From an uncultured Eubacteriales bacterium (GTDB lineage: Bacteria; Bacillota; Clostridia; Oscillospirales; CAG-272), in the NCBI GenBank assembly GCA_900546315.1, contig URCP01000115.1:1-8191 (forward strand): a stretch of 8,191 nt of DNA, read 5' to 3'. Under the pieces are notes generated by a model. That model was given only the letters and a program-made list of their open reading frames with translations, searched no databases and was not told the origin of the DNA. The translations under genes and the position numbers were made by a program. The stretch's first letter is position 1, and each line of letters begins with the position of its first letter. Positions 1 through 5,148 of this stretch are shown here, piece by piece.

Positions 1-9
1 CCGCACCCC

Positions 10-110
10 GTAGGGGCGACCATTGGTCGCCCGCCTCAAACGGTAAGATGTGCCTTCACCCCTATGTATGTGCGATGTGTCAGGAGCGGGCGACCAATGG
101 TCGCCCCTAC
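10..110. repeat. Inverted pair of 25-bp hairpin repeats (REP/BIME-like)
   Basis: Two 25-bp arms, at 10-34 and 86-110, are perfect reverse complements separated by 51 bp. Each arm is itself a near-perfect palindrome: GGGCGACCA, one base, then TGGTCGCCC. Each arm can therefore fold alone, or the two can pair with each other. A third identical arm in the left-arm orientation is at 8118-8142. The arrangement resembles bacterial REP/BIME elements, and similar GTAGGGGCG hairpins are, from memory, common between genes in Clostridia. No coding function is visible. Its role (terminator, messenger stabiliser or mobile hairpin) cannot be decided from the sequence. Confidence 0.85.
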
Positions 111-196
111 AAAGATTGTGCGTAAATGTAATGTTGGTGCGTAAAACGAATGTCAGCGCGATATCAAAGACATCCAAAGAGAAGATATAAACCCAC

Positions 197-220
197 AGCT
201 CCTCATATCGGGGAGCTTTT
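197..220 (+). terminator. Weak terminator-like hairpin
   Basis: AGCTCC at 197-202 pairs with GGAGCT at 212-217 across a 9-base loop, and TTTT and further pyrimidines follow. The stem is only 6 bp and no gene ends upstream within the window, so this may be the remnant of a lost plus-strand gene's terminator. Repeat copy A begins six bases after it. The non-coding stretch 111-196 holds nothing recognisable apart from a twice-occurring TGCGTAAA word. Confidence 0.4.
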
Positions 221-225
221 CTTCT

Positions 226-362
226 TGAACATCCTGAACACGCTGAACACGGCGAATCCACCCCCCCCTTCGCTCTTCGCTCTTTATGCACGTCATGCAC
301 GTGTGCACGAGATTTCGGTCTGAACGTCCCCCCTTTGTATATTTAAGATTTTGTTCACATTT
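226..362 (+). repeat. 137-bp modular repeat, copy A (left arm of inverted repeat around MATE)
   Basis: This segment matches the reverse complement of 1898-2031 at roughly 90% identity. The two differ by a short divergent patch around 250-268, two 1-base indels and one substitution near the end. Read on the plus strand it has parts: 9-base tandem units starting TGAACA (226-252), a run of 8 C (261-268), a doubled CGCTCTT word (271-284), three ACGTGCA-like words forming palindromes (285-309), a GTCTGAACG-C6 segment and an AT-rich tail ending GTTCACATTT. It holds no credible ORF. It is probably a non-autonomous interspersed repeat; a 3'-end regulatory role is possible. Confidence 0.85.
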
Positions 363-425
363 ACCGTCGCGTAAACTTTCCCAATCCGTTTCACTTCCCT
401 TCGCGATTATTCGTCATTTTCGTCA

Positions 426-454
426 TTGACTTTTCTCCGGTTCTGAGTTATAAT
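426..454 (+). promoter_or_regulatory. Sigma-A promoter of the MATE gene
   Basis: A -35 box TTGACT (426-431), a 17-bp spacer and a perfect -10 box TATAAT (449-454) make a near-consensus housekeeping promoter. Transcription should begin near 461, giving a leader of about 30 bases before the TTG start at 493. A short repeated word (CGTCATT, twice just upstream of the -35 box) is the only possible regulator site seen. Confidence 0.85.
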
Positions 455-492
455 ATAGAGACTGTGTGTGATTTGAAAGGAAGGATATATAA

Positions 493-1857
493 TTGAGTAA
501 AGAGGCTGTAAAGTCCAGCAAATACGAGATAGATATGACGACCGGCGCGATACTGCCGAAGATGCTCCGGTTCACTCTGCCGCTCATGGCGTCAAGTATG
601 CTTCAGCTGCTCTTCAACGCCGCCGACATCATCATCGTCGGTAAGTCAGGCGAGATGGGCGACTACTACATGGGCGCGGTCGGCTCGAACGGAGCGCTTA
701 TCAACCTGCTCATCGGGTTCTTCATCGGTCTGTCGGTCGGGTCGAACGTCATCGCGGCGAGGTGCTTCGGGTCAAAGGACGACGAGGGACTGTCAAAAAC
801 CGTGCATACATCCATGATGATAGCTATCGTTTCGGGCGCTCTGCTGACTGTCGTCGGGCTTCTGCTGTCGCGTCAGATGCTCGTTCTGATGGGCACGCCG
901 GACGAGCTCATCGGGTACTCGACCACCTATCTCATGATTTACTTTCTCGGAATGATACCAACAACCGTCTATAACTTCGGAAGCTCGCTCCTGCGTGCAA
1001 TAGGCGACACCAGACGTCCGCTTTACTACCTGACAATCGCGGGAGTGCTGAACGTGCTTCTGAATATCTTCACCGTTCTCGTCCTCGACCTGAACGTCGC
1101 GGGCGTCGCTATAGCTACCGTTGTCTCGCAGACCGTTTCGGCGACGCTTGTCGTCATCTGCCTGATGAGAGAGAAAGGAGCTATCCGCTTCGAGTGGAAG
1201 AAGCTCTCGGTCGATAAGTCAAAGCTCGGTCAGATTGTCAGAATCGGTCTTCCCGCCGGGCTTCAGGGAACATTGTTCTCCCTCTCGAACGTCGTCATTC
1301 AGTCGTCCATCAACAAGTTCGGACCCGACGTGGTGTCCGGAAACTCCGCCGCCGCGAACCTCGAGGGTTTTGTATATGTCGCGATGAACTCGTTCTATCA
1401 GGCGGTCATCTCGTTTGTCAGCCAGAACTTCGGTCAGAGGAACTACAAGAGAATCGTGAAGAGCCAGCTTATCGGCATCGCCTGCGCGACGGTCGTCGGC
1501 AAGCCTCTGCTTCATATTTACGCTCAGAGCCAGTCTGTCATCGACGCCGGGGAAATCAGATTCTACTATGTCGCCGCGCCCTACTTCCTCTGCGGAATCA
1601 TGGACAGCCTTGTCGGAGGGCTCAGAGGAATCGGCTACTCGTTCGCGCCGATGGTTGTGTCGCTGATGGGAGCGTGCGTGTTCAGGCTTGTGTGGATATG
1701 GGGCTTGTTCGCGGTGAATCCGAACGCGCCGATTACGGCTGTGTATATCTCCTATCCGATTTCGTGGGCGCTGACCGCCGCTGTTCACGCTGTATGCTTT
1801 GTTGTTCTGCTGAAGAAAGTAAAGAAGAAATACCCGGAAGCTGAGATTAAGGGGTAA
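493..1857 (+). CDS. MATE family efflux transporter (NorM/DinF-like)
   Basis: A 454-residue polytopic membrane protein that should export drugs or metabolites in exchange for Na+ or H+. The MATE pattern is clear: the first half begins TLPLMASSMLQLLFNAADIIIVG (residues 28-50), the second half restarts at IGLPAGLQG (251-259), and the family signature QNFGQRNYKR follows at 311-320. About twelve hydrophobic segments can be drawn. The start is TTG at 493, supported by AGGAAGG at 478-484 with 8-base spacing; no ATG lies near that site, the first in-frame one being at residue 15. Oddity: the segment after the signature (about residues 326-337, IGIACATVVGKPLL) looks too short for a full helix plus loop. 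From memory, relatives carry roughly a dozen more residues between VVG and the conserved G-x-x-LL, so TM9 may have an in-frame deletion. The gene has its own promoter and terminator, is convergent with SBP1, and is bracketed by repeat copies A and B. Substrate cannot be predicted. Confidence 0.93.
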   Translation: MSKEAVKSSKYEIDMTTGAILPKMLRFTLPLMASSMLQLLFNAADIIIVGKSGEMGDYYMGAVGSNGALINLLIGFFIGLSVGSNVIAARCFGSKDDEGLSKTVHTSMMIAIVSGALLTVVGLLLSRQMLVLMGTPDELIGYSTTYLMIYFLGMIPTTVYNFGSSLLRAIGDTRRPLYYLTIAGVLNVLLNIFTVLVLDLNVAGVAIATVVSQTVSATLVVICLMREKGAIRFEWKKLSVDKSKLGQIVRIGLPAGLQGTLFSLSNVVIQSSINKFGPDVVSGNSAAANLEGFVYVAMNSFYQAVISFVSQNFGQRNYKRIVKSQLIGIACATVVGKPLLHIYAQSQSVIDAGEIRFYYVAAPYFLCGIMDSLVGGLRGIGYSFAPMVVSLMGACVFRLVWIWGLFAVNPNAPITAVYISYPISWALTAAVHAVCFVVLLKKVKKKYPEAEIKG

Positions 1858-1860
1858 AGA

Positions 1861-1887
1861 AAAGGACCGGTTGACGGTCCTTTTTTT
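1861..1887. terminator. Bidirectional intrinsic terminator between MATE and SBP1
   Basis: AAAGGACCG (1861-1869) pairs with CGGTCCTTT (1875-1883) around a 5-base loop, giving a 9-bp stem, and seven T follow on the plus strand. The complementary strand has the same hairpin followed by TTTTCTTT, so it can also stop minus-strand transcripts that run out of SBP1 through repeat B. It begins three bases after the MATE stop codon. Confidence 0.9.
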
Positions 1888-1897
1888 GTCGGGGCAG

Positions 1898-2031
1898 AAA
1901 TGTGAACGAAATCTTAAATATACAAGGGGGGACGTTCAGACCGAAATCTCGTGCACACGTGCATGACGTGCATAAGAGCGAAGAGCGAAGGGGTGGTGGA
2001 ATCAGGATGTTCAGCGTGTTCAGGATGTTCA
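1898..2031 (-). repeat. 134-bp modular repeat, copy B (right arm of inverted repeat around MATE)
   Basis: Inverted relative to copy A. Read on the minus strand it has the same parts in the same order: TGAACA 9-base units (four, the last degenerate), a C-rich stretch interrupted by A, doubled CGCTCTT, ACGTGCA words, GTCTGAACG-C6 and the tail GTTCACATTT. Its first three bases on the minus strand are the stop codon of SBP1 (TGA, 2029-2031). Its far end lies about 10 bases from the bidirectional terminator's T-tract. With copy A it frames the whole MATE transcription unit. Confidence 0.85.
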
Positions 2032-3480
2032 GGAATCCTTCTCGGTCACGGCTTTTACGACCTTCTCTATCGCCGCGTCGACCTTCTTTTTGTTGGATTC
2101 GATATCCGACGCGCTGACCGGCTTTCCGTTGTTGAACGCCTTGAAGACGAATCCGTCGCGGACGTAAGAGGTGAAGAACGTGTCGCCCCAGGCATACACG
2201 CGGTTGCTCATCATCATATCGAGTATCTTTCCGGACTGCTCGTCGCGCGAGTACTTCGTCTTGAGCGCGGTCTCATAGTACACGGGAATGACCGAGTTGT
2301 ACGATTCGCAGGACAGAGCCTCCATCATCGCGCCGGCAAACGATGTATCAGTGACCGTCGACGGAACAGAATACGGGCATCCGCCCTCGACGCGGGAATA
2401 GTAAGTCGTCTGCGTCTCATCATACTTCGGGTACGGTATGATTCCGTAATCGCTCTCCATCTCGCGCAGCGTCGCTTTGAAGATGCCGCCGAAGGTCGTG
2501 TTGCAGAACAAAGCCTGATCCGAGGTGAAGAGGGTCAGGTGCGAGTCCCAGTCGCCTTCCTTCTGCACAAACCAAGCGTTGCCGCCCCATGTGAGGCTGT
2601 ACGCCTTGTCAAGCACCGAGAGCATCCGCTCACTGCTCATGTCGAACACAGGGATATCATCGTCGTTCTTCTCAACCGACAGGCATCCGGCGCCAATCCA
2701 GAAGCAGGGCGCTATCTGTTTCGCGAGCGACACAAAGCCGTAGCTGTCTTCAAGGTCGTAAATTCCGTCGCCGTTCAGGTCGCCGGAGGCGAGATTCTCG
2801 TATTCCCCGAACTTGTCAAGCGTCCATGTGCCGTTCTCGACGAGATCATACGGGGAAGCGATCTGAAGATCCCCGACCATCTTCTTGTTGAACAGCATGA
2901 CGTGCGTGAAGTCGTAAGCTGTCAGCGCGATGTCGCTGTAAGCGAGCACTTGTCTGCCGCCGATAGTCGCGTTGCGGTTCAGCGACTGGTTCCAGTAGGG
3001 CTTTGAGAGGTCGACATTCTCCACCTCGTCGGCGAAGCGGATCATGTTTTCGGTCGCGAAGGTCAGGGCGTCTCTGTCGATGAGGGATATGATGTCGTAA
3101 GCGTCCTCACCGGCTGTGATGAAGTTGCGGGCTTTGTCGCCGCCGTTGTCCCACGTGTAGAGATCTTCGGTCATGGTGATTCCGAACCGGTCGCATATCC
3201 GGACGTTGCGCGCATGAATCGCGTCGTTCAGCACGTCTCCTGTCGCCTCTTCGGGAGCGAGCGCCGCGTTCTCTGTGACCTTGTTCGTCAGTATCCGCAG
3301 CTCTCTTCCGGTGAAATCAAGGTCGGCGGGCAGATCGTCTTTTACGCTGGTATCAGCAGTGGTCTCCTCCGTCGTGTCAGAGCTGGAAGATGTCGTCTCG
3401 TCGTTCCCGTCCTCAACCGTACCGCACCCCGCGAGCATTGCAATGAGCAGAAGCGCCGAGATAAGTTGTGTTTTCTTCAT
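2029..3480 (-). CDS. Extracellular sugar-binding lipoprotein of an ABC importer (SBP1)
   Basis: A 483-residue lipoprotein expected on the outer face of the membrane, where it would bind a sugar and pass it to an ABC permease. MKKTQLISALLLIAMLAGC is a lipoprotein signal with lipobox LAGC (cleavage before Cys19), followed by a Ser/Thr/Asp/Glu-rich tether to about residue 48. The mature domain has solute-binding features: a calcium-loop-like DLNGDGIYDLED (234-245), WTLDKF (219-224) and YGIIPYPKYDETQTTYY (345-361) near the hinge. The ATG start has GAAAGGAAG at 3489-3497. It resembles SBP2 at WNQS, GxWTxDK and GxIPxPKY, but the mature parts are otherwise clearly divergent. It lies last in the minus-strand block, probably transcribed with SBP2 and GH36. 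The stop codon is supplied by repeat B, so the natural C-terminus could have been altered. The ligand is inferred only from the adjacent GH36 gene. Confidence 0.88.
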   Translation of the reverse strand: MKKTQLISALLLIAMLAGCGTVEDGNDETTSSSSDTTEETTADTSVKDDLPADLDFTGRELRILTNKVTENAALAPEEATGDVLNDAIHARNVRICDRFGITMTEDLYTWDNGGDKARNFITAGEDAYDIISLIDRDALTFATENMIRFADEVENVDLSKPYWNQSLNRNATIGGRQVLAYSDIALTAYDFTHVMLFNKKMVGDLQIASPYDLVENGTWTLDKFGEYENLASGDLNGDGIYDLEDSYGFVSLAKQIAPCFWIGAGCLSVEKNDDDIPVFDMSSERMLSVLDKAYSLTWGGNAWFVQKEGDWDSHLTLFTSDQALFCNTTFGGIFKATLREMESDYGIIPYPKYDETQTTYYSRVEGGCPYSVPSTVTDTSFAGAMMEALSCESYNSVIPVYYETALKTKYSRDEQSGKILDMMMSNRVYAWGDTFFTSYVRDGFVFKAFNNGKPVSASDIESNKKKVDAAIEKVVKAVTEKDS

Positions 3481-3519
3481 GATATTAGCTTCCTTTCAAT
3501 ATTATAATTATATTACCAG
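3422..3519 (-). repeat. Duplicated leader and signal-peptide DNA, copy upstream of and within SBP1
   Basis: This 98-bp stretch covers the last few bases of an old GH36 gene end, the ribosome binding site and the first 19-20 codons of SBP1. It matches 5057-5148 with only three substitutions and one 6-bp insertion (a repeated ATAATT). The rest of SBP1 and SBP2 is strongly divergent, so the near-identity stops abruptly after the lipobox codons. This suggests recent duplication or gene conversion confined to the leader and secretion signal. Confidence 0.85.
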
Positions 3520-3590
3520 TCGACAGCGTTGACTACATACACTCTCTTTCGCGGTTTGTCGAGCATGAGCAGGTGTTCCGAGTACATCGC
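3513..3590 (-). pseudogene. Remnant of a second GH36 alpha-galactosidase gene
   Basis: On the minus strand 3590-3513 reads AMYSEHLLMLDKPRKRVYVV followed by NAVDW and a stop. It aligns without gaps to residues 512-536 of the intact GH36 enzyme (AMYSERLLMLDKPRKRVYIV, NGVDR). At DNA level 3527-3590 matches 5310-5373 at 60 of 64 bases. The preserved gene end (CTGGTAATATAA) follows directly in a different frame, so about 150 bp of the original 3' part has been lost, as has everything upstream of residue 512. The left break joins repeat copy C. No function is expected. It shows that SBP1 once also followed a GH36 gene. Confidence 0.85.
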
Positions 3591-3649
3591 AAAGAGCGAA
3601 GAGCGAAGGGGGGGTGGATTCGCCGTGTTCAACGTGTTCAGGATGTTCA
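3591..3649 (-). repeat. Truncated modular repeat, copy C
   Basis: This is the first 59 bp of the A/B repeat on the minus strand: TGAACA 9-base units, GGCGAATCCA, a run of 7 C and the doubled CGCTCTT word. It then breaks off exactly where the GH36 remnant starts. The missing part is the ACGTGCA/GTTCACATTT half. In the patch where A and B differ, it agrees with A (GGCGAATCCA). It lies 8 bases past the SBP2 stop codon. Confidence 0.85.
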
Positions 3650-3657
3650 GCTTACAG

Positions 3658-5115
3658 TCACTGCCCCATCGTCTCAAGCGTCTTCTCGATATTCGCCGTT
3701 ATCTTATCCTTCTGTGCCGCGAAGGTCGACGCGAACTTGTCGTTGCCATTCAGCAGGTCGGCTCTGCAGAGTTTACCCACCATGTCCTTCGTCCAGCCGA
3801 ACATATAACCGATATCGAGCGACAGCGTGTTCAGAATGGTGTTAAACATCTCAATCGAGTCGTCGTCTCTCATGCCCTTGTAGCACAGGCTCGTCTGGAT
3901 GTCCGGAATCACGTCGCGCAGTCCGAGGTACGCCATGTAGTCGAGCACCTCGCCCGTGAACTTTGTGTCAGAGACGGTCTTCGGAACGGTCAGCGACAGC
4001 GTGTACTCGCTCGCCATAGTGTAGTACTTGCTCTGCGAAGCCTCATATTTCGGCGCGGGGATAACTCCGAACTCGAAGTCAAGCGCTCTGAACTCGGCGT
4101 CGCCCGCGAGACCGAGCGGTCCCTGATAGAACATCGCCCTTCCCTGCTCGAAAATGAACGCGCCCTGTAATTCCTTCTCGTTCTTCATGACACAGAAGCC
4201 GTCCCCGGACAGCATCGAGCAAAGCTTCGAATAAGCCGCCTCAAATCCAGACACATCAGACCTCAGCGACGGCACGCCGTCCTTGTCCTTCATGACCAGA
4301 AACTCTCCCGAACCGTCGAGAAGCGTCATAGTTCCCTCCTCGTGCTGTACGGCGTAACCATATACGCAGGCGCCGGACATTGAAGCCTTGAAGCTCTCGT
4401 CGCCGTTCAGGTTTACGACCTTCGACATATTCTCATACATTTTGTCATACGTCCAGTTACCCGAGCGCACCGCGTCATACGGCAGGTCGATGTTGTTCTT
4501 CTTGTACATATCCTTGTTGAAGTAGAGCACGTTGCCGTAGGTGTAGCCCATCATGTTGATATAGTCAACCGTAGAGTAAAGCTTGCCGCCGAGCATGGTC
4601 GCCTGATCGATGAAGCTCTGGTTCCACCACTCGTCCGAGAGATGGAGCGTGTCGATGTCGTAGAGGTTCATGATGTACTCGCTCTGCGTCATAGCGTTCT
4701 TGAGCGGCATATAGGCGGCGTTGTAGACGTCCTCGTTCGCCATGACGTGCTTCTGCATATCGCCGGTCGTGTCCCATATATCGGTCTTCACGACGTCGAT
4801 CGTGATACCGAACTGCTGCTCCGCCTTTCTCGCGCGGTTGTAAACGGAGTCCTGAACAAGCTCGCCGCTCTGCTCCTCGTAGTCGAGAACATGGTTTGAG
4901 CCCGCCCAGAGCTTGTCCTCGGCGTTCAGGAAGGTGAAGGTCTGACCGTCGTACTTGCCGGTCTCGTAGGGGTATTCGTTGCTTGCCGGAGCCTCGGTTG
5001 TGGTGTCGTCGGTGTTGTCGGCAGAGGGTGTGGTGTCGTTCCCGGCGCCCTGAGACCCGCACCCCGCGAGCATCGCAATCAGCAGAAGCGTCGAGATAAG
5101 TTGTGTTTTCTTCAT
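3658..5115 (-). CDS. Extracellular sugar-binding lipoprotein of an ABC importer (SBP2)
   Basis: A 485-residue lipoprotein, the partner of the GH36 gene just upstream. The signal MKKTQLISTLLLIAMLAGC differs from that of SBP1 by one residue, with lipobox LAGC (Cys19), and a Thr/Asp/Ser-rich tether runs to about residue 46. The mature domain carries the same landmarks as SBP1: FGITI (102-106), WWNQSF (163-168), NWTYDKMYENM (220-230) and FGVIPAPKY. The calcium-loop-like motif of SBP1 is reduced here to NLNGDESFK (235-243), lacking the later Asp positions. ATG at 5115 is preceded by GAAAGGAAG (5124-5132) and lies only 21 bases after the GH36 stop, so the two genes are surely co-transcribed. The role is inferred: capture of an alpha-galactoside for import. 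No permease or ATPase gene is in the window. Ligand identity is unproven. Confidence 0.9.
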   Translation of the reverse strand: MKKTQLISTLLLIAMLAGCGSQGAGNDTTPSADNTDDTTTEAPASNEYPYETGKYDGQTFTFLNAEDKLWAGSNHVLDYEEQSGELVQDSVYNRARKAEQQFGITIDVVKTDIWDTTGDMQKHVMANEDVYNAAYMPLKNAMTQSEYIMNLYDIDTLHLSDEWWNQSFIDQATMLGGKLYSTVDYINMMGYTYGNVLYFNKDMYKKNNIDLPYDAVRSGNWTYDKMYENMSKVVNLNGDESFKASMSGACVYGYAVQHEEGTMTLLDGSGEFLVMKDKDGVPSLRSDVSGFEAAYSKLCSMLSGDGFCVMKNEKELQGAFIFEQGRAMFYQGPLGLAGDAEFRALDFEFGVIPAPKYEASQSKYYTMASEYTLSLTVPKTVSDTKFTGEVLDYMAYLGLRDVIPDIQTSLCYKGMRDDDSIEMFNTILNTLSLDIGYMFGWTKDMVGKLCRADLLNGNDKFASTFAAQKDKITANIEKTLETMGQ

Positions 5116-5148
5116 GATATTAGCTTCCTTTCAATATTATATTACCAG
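5057..5148 (-). repeat. Duplicated leader and signal-peptide DNA, copy at SBP2
   Basis: The counterpart of 3422-3519. It spans the last four codons of GH36 (including TAA at 5137-5139), the SBP2 ribosome binding site and the SBP2 signal-peptide codons. It lacks the 6-bp ATAATT insertion seen at SBP1. Because here it joins an intact GH36 end to an SBP, this copy probably preserves the ancestral arrangement. Confidence 0.85.

Noticed and set aside
1902..2117. Plus-strand frames rich in FNVFRMF/VQDVQ-like repeats over copies B and C
   Set aside because: The pattern comes from the 9-base tandem units of the repeat; there is no start signal and these frames run antisense into the SBP genes.
3499..3534. 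Separate promoter for SBP1 (a TATAAT is present on the minus strand)
   Set aside because: No acceptable -35 box at 16-18 bp spacing. The same AT-rich word occurs at SBP2, where co-transcription with GH36 is obvious, so it is probably part of the shared leader.
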